Source: Terriglobia bacterium
GTDB taxonomy: Bacteria; Acidobacteriota; Terriglobia; Terriglobales; Acidobacteriaceae
Direction: 5' to 3'
DNA: 64,000 nucleotides
Assembly (NCBI GenBank): GCA_020073465.1
Contig: JAIQFC010000001.1
Span: 248,001-312,000, forward strand
The notes beneath the pieces are model-generated. The model saw nothing but the letters and a program-made list of their open reading frames with translations. It was not told the DNA's origin and did no database searches. Below, one piece after another: positions 35,231-43,832 of the stretch (position 1 is the first letter of the stretch; the number at the start of each line of letters is the position of its first letter). Both the position numbers and the translations under genes were made by a program.

Positions 35231-35872
35231 TTATGCGGCCTGCCCGGGGATAAGTGCGACCGGCGGATCTTGCGTACGGGTCCAGGTGTAGCGCATGCGG
35301 TGGATCACGGTGATGGTCGAGAGCACCGCAATGACCCACAACACTGGGGCCATGCGATTGAGGAGTGCGCCGAGGATGACCAGCACGAGGCGTTCCGGGC
35401 GCTCCATGAATCCGACACGGCAGGAACCGATCAGCGATTCGGCGCGGGCGCGGGTGTAGCTGACCATGATGGCGCTGATCATGACGAAGGCCGTCAGCAC
35501 AACGTAGAAGAAGCGATCGCCGCGGGCGTAGAAGACCAGCAAGCCGAGGAACTGCGAGGCGTCGCTGTAGCGATCGACCACCGAATCGAAGAAAGCGCCG
35601 AAACGGGTGACGCGGTTGGTGGCGCGCGCGACCTGGCCATCCACCAGATCAAAGAAGCCGGAGCCAATGATCACCAGCCCGGCATAGATGAACATCCGCT
35701 TCTGATTCGAGGCGTTGGCTGAACCGAACAATACCGCGGCCCACGTGTTCACCACGAGACCCATGAACGTCAGCACGTTGGGATTGATGCGCGACAGGGC
35801 GAGCCAGCGGACGATGGTATCGAGCAACACCCCGCAGGCGCGGCCGAAGGCACTCGTCCAGGACGTCGACAT
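35231..35872 (-). CDS. CDP-alcohol phosphatidyltransferase
   Basis: A 213-residue membrane enzyme with about six helices. The catalytic signature D-G-x2-A-R-x8-G-x3-D-x3-D is complete (VDGQVARA through FDSVVDR), binding the metal and CDP-linked substrate. It joins a CDP-activated lipid to an alcohol, as in synthesis of phosphatidylglycerol phosphate or phosphatidylinositol-type lipids; which alcohol cannot be told. Its ATG shares one base with the greA stop (TGATG), so it is translationally coupled to greA, a combination found in related genomes. Confidence 0.9.
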   Translation of the reverse strand: MSTSWTSAFGRACGVLLDTIVRWLALSRINPNVLTFMGLVVNTWAAVLFGSANASNQKRMFIYAGLVIIGSGFFDLVDGQVARATNRVTRFGAFFDSVVDRYSDASQFLGLLVFYARGDRFFYVVLTAFVMISAIMVSYTRARAESLIGSCRVGFMERPERLVLVILGALLNRMAPVLWVIAVLSTITVIHRMRYTWTRTQDPPVALIPGQAA

Positions 35873-36372
35873 CAGGCGCCCGCCTCTTCGACGCCGGCGT
35901 CTTCAGCCTCGTCGTGGATAGTGCTCAGGCTCAGGATTTCCAGCTCACGCTTGCCGTTGGGGCTGACAACGATCACGGTATCGCCGACTTTCTTATTGAG
36001 CAGGCAGCGTCCGATGGGAGACGTGGTGGAGATTTTACCGGCGGCCACGTCGGACTCTTCACTGGTGACCAGCTTGTATTCCATCTCCTCGTTCTTGGTG
36101 CTGTCGTAGACCTTGACGGTCGAACCCAGCCCCACCTTGTCCTTGGGGATGTTGTTCATGTTGACCATGGAGAGGTCGGCCAGGCGTTTGCCGAGCTGGC
36201 GGACACGCGCCTTGACGAACTCCTGGCGCTGCTTGGCCATGTGGTATTCGGCGTTCTCGCTGAGGTCGCCGAGCGCTGCGGCCTTCTTGATCTCTTTGGG
36301 GAGTTCGTGGATCAGCTCATGTTCGAGCGCCTCGATCTCGTCCCGCAGTTTTCGTCGGATTTGGTCTGTCAT
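35872..36372 (-). CDS. greA: Transcription elongation factor GreA
   Basis: A 166-residue factor that enters the RNA polymerase secondary channel and stimulates cleavage of backtracked transcripts. The N-terminal coiled coil (about 1-75) carries the acidic tip GDLSENAEYH, and the C-terminal FKBP-like domain (about 85-157) has SPIGRCLLNKKVGDTV. The tail after 157 is an acidic extension (DEAEDAGVEEAGA). A TATAAT (minus strand, 36395-36400) lies 22 bases before the ATG. The lipid synthase gene follows with a one-base overlap. Confidence 0.93.
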   Translation of the reverse strand: MTDQIRRKLRDEIEALEHELIHELPKEIKKAAALGDLSENAEYHMAKQRQEFVKARVRQLGKRLADLSMVNMNNIPKDKVGLGSTVKVYDSTKNEEMEYKLVTSEESDVAAGKISTTSPIGRCLLNKKVGDTVIVVSPNGKRELEILSLSTIHDEAEDAGVEEAGA

Positions 36373-36395
36373 TGAGTACGGAACAGCTTACGAGA

Positions 36396-37583
36396 TTATA
36401 ACCCCGGTTTCCGGCTCCGGGCGCCCGGCACAGGGTGCGATGGGTTTCTGGCGCAGGCGGCATCGTCCACAGGCATGGCTTGAATCCAGTCGCGGATGAG
36501 GGCTACTCCTTCTTCGTGGACTACGCTGCGGCCGATCTGGGGCATCATTTCTTTGGGGCGGATGGATGTCATGCGGGCGAGCAGGATTGACTGTTCGGGG
36601 TGTCCGGGAACCAGATCGTAGCTCAGAGTACCGACCCGGCCCGAAGAGTTAGGACTCTTGCAGACTCCAAACGTTCGCAGGCCTGTGTCGGTTACACGCA
36701 GGTCGATCCCCGTGTAACCGGCGGTGCCTCCGGGTTGGTGGCAGTGGGCGCAGTTGTTGTCGAGGTAGGCGCGGGCACGGGCGTCGAGGGTTCCGGCATC
36801 GGGGTCGTTCCAGGCGGCGACTTTCGGCGCCTGGTCGGCTGCGGGCGCTCTTTGCAGATAACCGAACTTCGTCCAATAGGCGAGTTGATTGGCCGGTCCA
36901 TCGGCATAGACGAAGTTCTTGTTCAGGTTGCGTCCTTTGGGTCCGATAGGCAGCACCGCGTGGTTGTTCTCGTGGCACTGCTTGCACTCGTTGGCATTGG
37001 GGATGAAGTAGGTGAAGTCGTGGCGGGTTCCGGCAGAGTCGGTGTAACGGATCGGTACGGGATCAGGCGCAAGATCAAGATGGGCTTCGGTCTGGCTTTC
37101 GTTCCAGATGTAGGGCAAGCCGATCCAGCCGGTCTTGCTGTGCACCAGGAGACGAGTTTCAATCAGCCGCTCTTCATTCTTGCCGGGGTTGCCGTCGACG
37201 GGAAAGGCGAAGCTTTTGGCCAGTACCGTTCCCACGGGGAAGTCGAAGACTCCGTCGTCACGGTAGGAGGCGGAGGTTCCGGGCGGCATCCAGACAAAGC
37301 GGTACTTACTGGCGTAGTCGGAAAACAGCGGGGTGTTCAGATCGTAGGGGATCACCCGCTGGTTGGGTTGCAGGCGGGGGGACTGGCCGACGAACAGGTG
37401 CCAGTCGGAGAGTTTTTCGGGGAAGGGCTCTTGGAGGAATGGGTGTACGGGCGGGGGAGGCAGCCTTCCGCAGGCGGTGAGAATCGCGAGCAGGACGAGC
37501 AGTGCCAGCGCCGCTTTTCCTGTCCTTTGCAGGCTGCGGTGGCACCGGCGCGCGGGCGAGGGCGCCCGCGCCACACGGGGCAT
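36396..37583 (-). CDS. SO2930-family diheme c-type cytochrome lipoprotein
   Basis: A 395-residue lipoprotein (lipobox LTAC at about residue 37) with two CxxCH haem motifs, CKQCH in the middle and CAHCH further on. It matches the HNE_0200/SO2930 family (TIGR03806), whose genes pair with the beta-helix family found immediately upstream here. Electron transfer at the envelope is inferred; the substrate is unknown. The start codon lies one base after the previous stop (TAGCATG) with AGGAGG upstream. Residues 2-11 (PRVARAPSPA) come from a palindromic repeat, giving an unusually long basic signal-peptide head. Confidence 0.85.
   Translation of the reverse strand: MPRVARAPSPARRCHRSLQRTGKAALALLVLLAILTACGRLPPPPVHPFLQEPFPEKLSDWHLFVGQSPRLQPNQRVIPYDLNTPLFSDYASKYRFVWMPPGTSASYRDDGVFDFPVGTVLAKSFAFPVDGNPGKNEERLIETRLLVHSKTGWIGLPYIWNESQTEAHLDLAPDPVPIRYTDSAGTRHDFTYFIPNANECKQCHENNHAVLPIGPKGRNLNKNFVYADGPANQLAYWTKFGYLQRAPAADQAPKVAAWNDPDAGTLDARARAYLDNNCAHCHQPGGTAGYTGIDLRVTDTGLRTFGVCKSPNSSGRVGTLSYDLVPGHPEQSILLARMTSIRPKEMMPQIGRSVVHEEGVALIRDWIQAMPVDDAACARNPSHPVPGARSRKPGL
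37549..37576. repeat. CCACAC-type palindrome inside a gene start
   Basis: CGCGGGCGAGGGCGCCCGCG followed by CCACAC, one arm of the element seen at 17676-17787. It starts seven bases downstream of the diheme lipoprotein start codon and is translated as part of its signal peptide. Confidence 0.7.
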
Positions 37584-37584
37584 G

Positions 37585-38850
37585 CTACTGGCCTCCTGCT
37601 GTGGCCTTATCGGAACCTTCGACGACTTGCGGGATTTTTACCGCTTCCAGCGGCGGCAGTGAGCAGTCGTAAGCTTTCAAGTCGTTCCTTGGATGCTTGA
37701 AGCCGTTGGCTGCGTCGAGGTTCAGGAACGTCGGCGCACCGTTGTTGGAGAGACAGACCTGGCCGGGGTTCTGCCCTTTCTTTCCGGCCGCGATCTTCGG
37801 GTCGACCACGCCGTCATAGAGAATGTCGGGGAGCGAACCGCCTCCGACTTGCATCAACGCTTTCACACCGTCGAGGCGGACGTCGGGCGACTTGTCGCCG
37901 CCGGAGATTTCGTTGTCGTGCAAGTAGATGTGATCGGTGAAGGGACGGAAACGCGTGTCCTTGATGGGAGCAGAAAGCGCCGTGGAGTAGTCGATGACGT
38001 AGACATTCGTCGTGTTGTTGTCGTGGATTCTGTTCTGGAACTCCTCCACGTCGTGAATCGCCATGATGTAAACGCCGGTGCCAGTCGGCAGGTAATAAAT
38101 TGGTCCCAGACTCTTAGGCGCGAAGTTGGGAGTGTTGTTCTCGTAGACCTGGTTGCGGAAGACGCGGACGTGCTGGCCACCCTGCTTGGGCAGGTCCGGC
38201 AGGTTGAAAACGCCGATGCCGCCCGAGTTGTGGGCCGCGATGTTGTCGTAAACGTCGACGTGCTCGGCGTTCTCCACCTCGTAGCCGTCGACGTTGTATT
38301 CGGAACGGTTGCGGCGCAGCACTACATTGTCGGACTGGCCGATGTAGAAACCGGCGTCGGACGCGCCTCTGGCGATCGAATCTTCCACCAGCACGTTCTT
38401 GCACTGCGTGGGATAGATGGCATAAGGGCCGTTCGCGGTGTTGGGCCCACGGGTCCATTCGACGCGCACTCGCCGAACAATCACGCCATCCGCAGCCTGC
38501 ACAGTTAGACCGTCGCCGGCAGTGTCCTCGATGGCGAAATCCTCGGCCGTAAAGTCGTTAGCTTTCACCAGCAGGCCCGACGCGCCCTCCTTCTGACCGG
38601 CAAAGGAAAGGATGGTCTTATCCATGCCCTTCCCACGGATGGTGACCTTGTCGGCGGTGAGGGAGAGCGTGCGGTCGAGGTGGAACTTGCCTTCGGGCAG
38701 CTCAATCACGTCTCCCGGCTTAGCATTGATCAGTTGTTCCTGCAGGCGCTTTTCGAAGTTCGCTGCTGTCGGACGAGTGCAGCCAGTAAGACCAAGACAC
38801 CCCAGGGTTAGGGTGAGTACAGCGAGGAAGGAAACGCCTGATCGGTTCAT
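37585..38850 (-). CDS. Parallel beta-helix lipoprotein (TIGR03805-like)
   Basis: A 421-residue lipoprotein with signal peptide and lipobox (LGLTGC, about residue 24). The body consists of about ten short repeats typical of right-handed beta-helices (for example FTAEDFAIEDTAGDGLTVQ and HVDVYDNIAAHNSGGIGVF), a fold used for binding or cleaving polysaccharides. The family is known to neighbour the diheme protein encoded next, so they likely work together at the cell envelope; substrate unknown. A start at 38850 is chosen because a signal peptide begins there. The two genes are one base apart. Confidence 0.85.
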   Translation of the reverse strand: MNRSGVSFLAVLTLTLGCLGLTGCTRPTAANFEKRLQEQLINAKPGDVIELPEGKFHLDRTLSLTADKVTIRGKGMDKTILSFAGQKEGASGLLVKANDFTAEDFAIEDTAGDGLTVQAADGVIVRRVRVEWTRGPNTANGPYAIYPTQCKNVLVEDSIARGASDAGFYIGQSDNVVLRRNRSEYNVDGYEVENAEHVDVYDNIAAHNSGGIGVFNLPDLPKQGGQHVRVFRNQVYENNTPNFAPKSLGPIYYLPTGTGVYIMAIHDVEEFQNRIHDNNTTNVYVIDYSTALSAPIKDTRFRPFTDHIYLHDNEISGGDKSPDVRLDGVKALMQVGGGSLPDILYDGVVDPKIAAGKKGQNPGQVCLSNNGAPTFLNLDAANGFKHPRNDLKAYDCSLPPLEAVKIPQVVEGSDKATAGGQ

Positions 38851-38953
38851 GGGTCCCCCAAGAGAGGCAGCCCTGCAGAATCTGGAGGGCCGTCGTTTGG
38901 CAGACGACATCCTACATGAACTCGCTCATGAGGCTCTACAGGATGGGTCGGTT

Positions 38954-39493
38954 TCAGGCCTGGAACTCAGAGGCTTCTGGGAAGCGCAACTTGCATTTGG
39001 CGAGGGCCTGCGTGAGGATCTCTTCGACCTTGCTCTCTTCGCAGTTACGTGCCATGGCCAACTCACTGACGAGGAGGTAGCGAGCGCGTTCGAGCATCTT
39101 CTTTTCGCGGAAAGACAGCGGCTTGGCAGCGTGCAGGGCGATCAGGTTCTTGAGGACTCCGGCGACTTCGAGGAGCGAACCGGTGCGCATGCGTTCGGAA
39201 TTCTCCTTGAAGCGGTCCTTCCAGTCGCCGTTGCTGCCGGTGTCGCCAATCGTAAGAAAATCAAGGACTTTCTGGATCTCCCCGTTGCGCACGACGCGCC
39301 GAATCCCGACACTGCCCACGTTATTGCAGGGCACCATCACCTTCAGGCTGCTGGCCTTGATGTTCAGGAGGTAGAACTTCTCCACGGTCGCGCCAATAGA
39401 GCGGCTGCTGATCTGCTCGATAACACCTACGCCGTGATTGGGATAGACGACCTTGTCGCCGATGTGGAAATTCAAGTCACTGCTCATAATCAT
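38954..39493 (-). CDS. CarD-type transcription regulator
   Basis: A 179-residue protein with an N-terminal CarD/TRCF RNA-polymerase-interacting domain (about 8-75, FHIGDKVVYPNHGVGVIEQI) and a helical C-terminal domain (about 80-175, LSFREKKMLERARYLLVSE). It contacts the polymerase beta subunit and stabilises open promoters, notably at rRNA genes. An ATG two codons later (39487) is equally possible. A promoter with TTGCTT and TAACAT, 18 bases apart, precedes it. Confidence 0.93.
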   Translation of the reverse strand: MIMSSDLNFHIGDKVVYPNHGVGVIEQISSRSIGATVEKFYLLNIKASSLKVMVPCNNVGSVGIRRVVRNGEIQKVLDFLTIGDTGSNGDWKDRFKENSERMRTGSLLEVAGVLKNLIALHAAKPLSFREKKMLERARYLLVSELAMARNCEESKVEEILTQALAKCKLRFPEASEFQA

Positions 39494-39546
39494 GCACCCA
39501 GGAAGGTTGGTGGGTTGTGGGGAGAAGCGTTGAACGTCCTTTAATT

Positions 39547-39576
39547 ATGTTACTCCGATAGGCTACCGGAAAGCAA
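39547..39576 (-). promoter_or_regulatory. carD promoter
   Basis: Minus strand: -35 TTGCTT (39571-39576), 18-base spacer, -10 TAACAT (39547-39552), about 55 bases before the start. Confidence 0.45.
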
Positions 39577-39691
39577 GAAGCGAAGTCTGGGCGCGGAGCA
39601 CAGAGCTCCATCGTAGGGTTATAAGGTATCGGAAACAAGGACCTTAGGGGTTTACCGGCCGCGCGCCAACGCGGTTCTTTGCGAGGCCGCA

Positions 39692-39697
39692 TATAAT
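39692..39697 (+). promoter_or_regulatory. -10 box adjoining ruvX start
   Basis: TATAAT ends six bases before the GTG at 39704, so transcription should begin at or next to the start codon. There is no ribosome site. This supports leaderless translation from GTG. Confidence 0.5.
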
Positions 39698-39703
39698 CAC
39701 GGC

Positions 39704-40207
39704 GTGACCGATGACGACCGACGCAACCGCAGCGAGGGGGAACGTCCCGAAATGGAACGAACTGTCGCTGGCTCGACTGGGGCGCGTTCCGCGGGTCGAA
39801 TTCTCGGGCTTGATGTGGGTTCGAGAAGGATCGGAATGGCCGTTTCCGATTTGTTGGGCATCACGGCACAGGGAATCGAGACTCTACAGCGCAGGAACAA
39901 GCGGTCAGACTTCGAGCAGTTGCGACGAGTGATTCGGGAATACAAGGTGCGGGAGATCGTCGTCGGCCTGCCCTTGCGGATGAGCGGAGAGGAAGGGATT
40001 CAGGCAGAGAAGATGCAGGGCTTCGCCGAGGACTTGCGCAAGCGCTTCGGATTGCCTGTGCATCTGTGGGACGAGAGATTGACGTCGGTGGAGGCGAATC
40101 GCCTGCTGCGTGAGACGGAGATTTCTATAGAAAAGCGTGGCAAGGCAGTGGACCGGATGGCGGCGGTGTTGATCCTGCAAGGGTGGATGGAGCGGAGACG
40201 GATCTAA
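39704..40207 (+). CDS. ruvX: Holliday junction resolvase RuvX/YqgF family
   Basis: A 167-residue RNase H-fold nuclease of the YqgF family, implicated in Holliday junction resolution and 16S rRNA processing. Asp37 in GLDVGSRRIG, Glu124 in DERLTS and Asp150 in KAVDRMAA form the metal site. About 30 residues precede the usual fold start; an ATG at 39752 would shorten this, but the -10 box points to the GTG at 39704. It converges with mltG. Confidence 0.9.
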   Translation: MTDDDRRNRSEGERPEMERTVAGSTGARSAGRILGLDVGSRRIGMAVSDLLGITAQGIETLQRRNKRSDFEQLRRVIREYKVREIVVGLPLRMSGEEGIQAEKMQGFAEDLRKRFGLPVHLWDERLTSVEANRLLRETEISIEKRGKAVDRMAAVLILQGWMERRRI

Positions 40208-40239
40208 GCGGCGTCCGGCTCCCGGAATCCGAACTTCAG

Positions 40240-41265
40240 TCAGTGCCCTCGTAACGCGCGGCGGTAGGCGGCTACGTTGCGATTGTGTTCTTCGATGGTG
40301 CGGGCGAAGCGGTGGTGGCCGGTGGCGTCGGCGACGAAATAGTAGTAGTCGCTCTGCGCGGGATGCATGGCGGCTTCGAGCGCGCTCTTTCCAGGATTGC
40401 CGATGGGGCCAGGGGGCAAGCCGGGGTAACGATAGGTGTTGTAAAGCGACCTGAACTGCATGTCTGCGTGGTGCAGAGCTCCGGTGTAAGTTCCGGCGAG
40501 CAGTTCGGCGTAGATGATGCTGGGGTCGGCGTCGAGCGCGATTTTCTTGGCCAGGCGGTTGTAGTAGACGCTGGCGACTAGGGGGCGTTCGTCGAGAACC
40601 GCGGTTTCTTTTTCCACGATCGAAGCCATGATCACCGTGCGCCGGATATCATTCTGGTTACTACCGTCCGGGGCAGCGGAATTTCCTGTCGCTTCTGCGG
40701 CCAACCCGATCTGGCGAGCGACCTGGCGGAACTGCTTGACCATGGCGGCTGCCATGTCCTGCATCGTCATCATGCGCGTGAATTCGTAAGTTTCGGGGAA
40801 GAGATAGCCTTCGAGAGAACGCGCGGCGGGAGCGAAGTCCGCGATGAGTTCTGTGTCGGATTGCGCAACTTTCAGGAAATCATCGGCAGAGCCAAGCCCG
40901 GCGGCTTCGATGGCGCGGGCGATGTCGAACATCGTGTAGCCCTCGGGCACGACCACCGTGTGGAAGTAAACGTCACCCCGCCGAAGGCGTTTCTGAAGAT
41001 CGATGATGGTGGCCGGCTTATTGAACAGGTATTCCCCGGCCTTCAGCGAGCGGCGGCGGTGAAGATAGTGCCAGAGGATGAAGGCACGTTCGCTCCGGAT
41101 CACTCCAGCAGCCTTGAGCTCGGCGGCGATGCGGTGCGTGGAGTATCCCGGTCGCAGCATCACGAAAGTATTCTCGGGTGGCGCAGTCGGACTCAGCAGC
41201 GCCCGCGCGAACCAGCCTGCGGCGGCCAGAACCGTTATCGGGAGGAGCCAAAGAAGTTTTCGCAC
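40240..41265 (-). CDS. mltG: Endolytic transglycosylase MltG
   Basis: A 341-residue inner-membrane enzyme that cuts nascent peptidoglycan and ends strand synthesis. One N-terminal helix (about 2-22) anchors it; a LysM-like domain (about 30-95) precedes the YceG domain. Catalytic Glu218 lies in SIVEKET, the same position as in Escherichia coli MltG, which supports starting at the GTG at 41265 and not at an ATG 49 codons upstream. DADPSIIYAE and the GLPPGPIGNPG motif are conserved. A TATAAC box ends six bases before the GTG, so the transcript may be leaderless. Confidence 0.93.
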   Translation of the reverse strand: MRKLLWLLPITVLAAAGWFARALLSPTAPPENTFVMLRPGYSTHRIAAELKAAGVIRSERAFILWHYLHRRRSLKAGEYLFNKPATIIDLQKRLRRGDVYFHTVVVPEGYTMFDIARAIEAAGLGSADDFLKVAQSDTELIADFAPAARSLEGYLFPETYEFTRMMTMQDMAAAMVKQFRQVARQIGLAAEATGNSAAPDGSNQNDIRRTVIMASIVEKETAVLDERPLVASVYYNRLAKKIALDADPSIIYAELLAGTYTGALHHADMQFRSLYNTYRYPGLPPGPIGNPGKSALEAAMHPAQSDYYYFVADATGHHRFARTIEEHNRNVAAYRRALRGH

Positions 41266-41271
41266 GGGTAG

Positions 41272-41277
41272 GTTATA
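41272..41277 (-). promoter_or_regulatory. -10 box adjoining mltG start
   Basis: TATAAC on the minus strand, six bases before the GTG at 41265, mirroring the ruvX arrangement. Confidence 0.45.
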
Positions 41278-41457
41278 GGTTAGATGATACGGCGTTTCCG
41301 ATTCGCCCTGCACCCGGCTAGGATCTGAGGTTGACCAGTTGGGTTCGCAGGCCGGGGTATGACGGCCTGACCGCGCCCTTCCGCGGGTAAAGCGGGGCGG
41401 ATTGAACCTCACATTCTCTGTATCCTCTCCGACGCGGTATACTCAAATGATCGGGAG

Positions 41458-42405
41458 ATGTCTGTACCCTGCATGAGACGTAGCGCGCCCTTTTGGGCCT
41501 TAACCCTGTTCCTGGCAGTGCTGCCCACCACGGGCTGCCTGTTTCGCACACGTCCGGTCGAGGAGCGATACTCGAAAGCTCCCCTGATCGAATCCTCGCA
41601 GCAAGGGTTGATCGATGCCCTCCGCCAACAAGCGGAGAGGATTCACTCGCTCCAGGCTACGGTGGACATCGATTCATCCGCCGGTGGCGCCAAGAAGGGT
41701 CATGTCACGGACTACAAGGAAATCCGCGGCTACGTGCTGGCGCGCAAGCCAGCCATGCTGCACATGATCGGGCTGATGCCAATTGTCCGCACCACAGCCT
41801 TCGACATGGTGAGTGACGGGAACCAGTTCAAGCTCTGGATTCCGCCTAAGAACCGCTTCATGGTTGGCCGCAACGACGTGGCGACACCCAGCACGGATCA
41901 GCCCATGGAGAACATCCGTCCGCAGAACATTTATGATGCGCTGCTTATCCGGCCCATCGAAGAAAACGAACTTGCGGTGCTGGAGAGAAACTACGAGATT
42001 CTGCACGATTCCAAGGGGAATCCCATCCTGCAGGAAGATTATGAGCTGGTGGTGATCCGCAAGCGGGGCGAGAACGATGCGGTGCTGTCCCGAAAGATTG
42101 TCTTCAGCCGCACCGATCTGCACCCGACCCGGCAATACATCTACGACGAGCAGGGCAAGCTGGCGACCGATGCCCGGTACGCGGAATACAAGGACTACAA
42201 CGGCGTGAGCTTTCCCTCGCGCATTGAAATCTACCGGCCGGAAGAAGAGTACGACATCAAGATGAACGTGCTGAAGCTGGAGATGAACAAGCCGCTGAAG
42301 GATGAGCAATTCGTGTTGGCACAGCCGGCCGGGGCAGAGGTGATTCAGCTGGACCGTCCGCAATCGAGTTCGGTGGCGGTTCCCGCGCCGGATGGAGTGC
42401 AGTAA
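41458..42405 (+). CDS. Outer-membrane lipoprotein, LolA/LolB-like fold
   Basis: A 315-residue lipoprotein: signal peptide with lipobox TTGC (about residue 27), then alternating strands typical of the half-barrel LolA/LolB or DUF4292 fold (LHMIGLMPIVRTTAFDMVSDGNQFKLWIP). Such proteins carry lipids or lipoproteins across the periplasm; assignment here rests on the fold pattern. TATACT (41438-41443) precedes the ATG by 14 bases. An ATG at 41473 is an alternative. An FtsX-type permease follows about 185 bases later. Confidence 0.7.
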   Translation: MSVPCMRRSAPFWALTLFLAVLPTTGCLFRTRPVEERYSKAPLIESSQQGLIDALRQQAERIHSLQATVDIDSSAGGAKKGHVTDYKEIRGYVLARKPAMLHMIGLMPIVRTTAFDMVSDGNQFKLWIPPKNRFMVGRNDVATPSTDQPMENIRPQNIYDALLIRPIEENELAVLERNYEILHDSKGNPILQEDYELVVIRKRGENDAVLSRKIVFSRTDLHPTRQYIYDEQGKLATDARYAEYKDYNGVSFPSRIEIYRPEEEYDIKMNVLKLEMNKPLKDEQFVLAQPAGAEVIQLDRPQSSSVAVPAPDGVQ

Positions 42406-42408
42406 CAG

Positions 42409-42583
42409 CGTTCAGCACTCAGCATTCAGCCGAGAGAAAGCCGTTGGCGAAGCATGGTTTTCCTAGGAGGGCAAGAGCTGATGGCTATGAGCTTTCCATA
42501 TCGGAGGCGTGAGAGTACGCTTCGCTACTGCATAAGGACTCTACGGTTGCCGCAGAGGCTGACTGCTGAGGGCTGAAGGCGGT
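42409..42583. repeat. Degenerate spacer words (CAGCATTCAGC type)
   Basis: The spacer opens with GCGTTCAGCACTCAGCATTCAGC and closes with the complementary GCTGACTGCTGAGGGCTGA, so its ends could pair. No gene is seen between. Confidence 0.5.
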
Positions 42584-42589
42584 TTTCCC

Positions 42590-43696
42590 ATGATGAACAA
42601 AATGGTCGTCGCCAACCTGGTGCACCGGCCCATCCGGTCGCTGATCAGCATTGTGGCCATTGCGCTGGAAGTCACGCTGATCCTGCTGATTGTCGGGCTG
42701 TGCTACGGCATCATGAACGACTCGAAGAACCGGACGGCCGGCATTGGGGCGGACGTGATCGTGCAGCCGCCGGGGTCGTCGTTTCTGGCGGGCATCAGCG
42801 GGGCGCCGGTGTCGGTGAAGATTTCCGATGTGCTCCGGCGGATGCCGCATGTGAAGGTGGTAAGCCCGGTGATCTGGCAGATCGCGACTGGCGGCGGGCT
42901 GGAAGTGATCGATGGCATCGACATTTCTACGTTCGAAGCTCTGGGAGGCCCGTTCCAGTATGTGCAGGGTGGGCCGTTTCAAGGGCCCGACGATGCACTG
43001 GTGGATGACTACATCGCGCGGCAGCGGCACGTCAACGTCGGCGACACGATGGAGATCCTGAACCATCCGTTTCGAATTTCCGGCATCGTGGAAAATGGGC
43101 GGGGAGCGCGGAAGTTCGTGCCCATGGCCACCCTGCAGGATCTGATCGGGGCGAAGGACAAGGCGTCGGTTTTCTATGTCAAGCTGGATGATCCCGCAAA
43201 TGCGGGTGCTGTGGTGGCCGCGGTAAAGAACCAGCCGGGGATGGAAAAGTACTCGGTGCTGTCGACCCCAGACTACCTCAGCATGATGACGCCCAGCCAC
43301 CTGCCGGGATTCAGGCCATTCATCGGAGTGGTGATTGGAGTCAGCCTGGTCATCGGCTTCCTGGTGATCTTTCAGTCGATGTACACGGCGGTCATGGAGC
43401 GGACTCGCGAAATTGGAATTCTGAAGTCGATGGGGGCGTCGAAGTTTTACATTGTCAATGTGGTGCTCCGAGAGACCGTGTTGCTGGCCCTGGCGGGGAT
43501 TGCGGTGGGCATCGCGGTGAGTCTGGCGGCACGCGTCGGAATACAGCAGCGCTGGCCCCTGGTGCACATCGACAAGAGTAACGAGTGGATGATTCGAGCG
43601 ACGTTGATCGCGATTGTGGGCGCGGCGGCCGGGGCGCTGTATCCCGCGTACAAGGCGGCGCAGAAGGATCCGATCGACGCGCTGGCGTACGAGTAG
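42590..43696 (+). CDS. MacB/FtsX-type ABC permease
   Basis: A 368-residue membrane protein with the FtsX-family layout: one helix (about 15-43), a large periplasmic domain (about 50-240), then three helices (about 244-265, 290-312 and 330-350). The motif MERTREIGILKSMGAS after the second helix and the final PIDALAYE are family marks. Relatives export lipoproteins, antibiotics or signals with a separate ATPase, but no ATPase gene is adjacent, so it must use one encoded elsewhere. A possible link to the upstream lipoprotein is only positional. Confidence 0.88.
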   Translation: MMNKMVVANLVHRPIRSLISIVAIALEVTLILLIVGLCYGIMNDSKNRTAGIGADVIVQPPGSSFLAGISGAPVSVKISDVLRRMPHVKVVSPVIWQIATGGGLEVIDGIDISTFEALGGPFQYVQGGPFQGPDDALVDDYIARQRHVNVGDTMEILNHPFRISGIVENGRGARKFVPMATLQDLIGAKDKASVFYVKLDDPANAGAVVAAVKNQPGMEKYSVLSTPDYLSMMTPSHLPGFRPFIGVVIGVSLVIGFLVIFQSMYTAVMERTREIGILKSMGASKFYIVNVVLRETVLLALAGIAVGIAVSLAARVGIQQRWPLVHIDKSNEWMIRATLIAIVGAAAGALYPAYKAAQKDPIDALAYE

Positions 43697-43755
43697 CGGC
43701 TGGCAATTGGCAGTTAGCAAGAGGTCACTAGCCTGTCGTCGCGTCTTGATTCATC

Positions 43756-43832
43756 AACCACAAAAGACACGAAGTTACACGAAGGTTGACCCCTGAGGGT
43801 TTCCTTTGTGCTCCCTTGTGTCCTTGGTGGTT
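43756..43832. repeat. AACCAC...GTGGTT inverted repeat / terminator
   Basis: Two arms of about 30 bases (AACCACAAAAGACACGAAG and its partner ending TGTCCTTGGTGGTT) can pair imperfectly around a short centre. It lies between convergent genes and overlaps the stop codon of the TlpA-like gene. Probably a two-way terminator belonging to a dispersed repeat family. Confidence 0.65.

Noticed and set aside
43756-43832. CRISPR array
   Set aside because: Only two inverted arms, no regular direct repeats with unique spacers.
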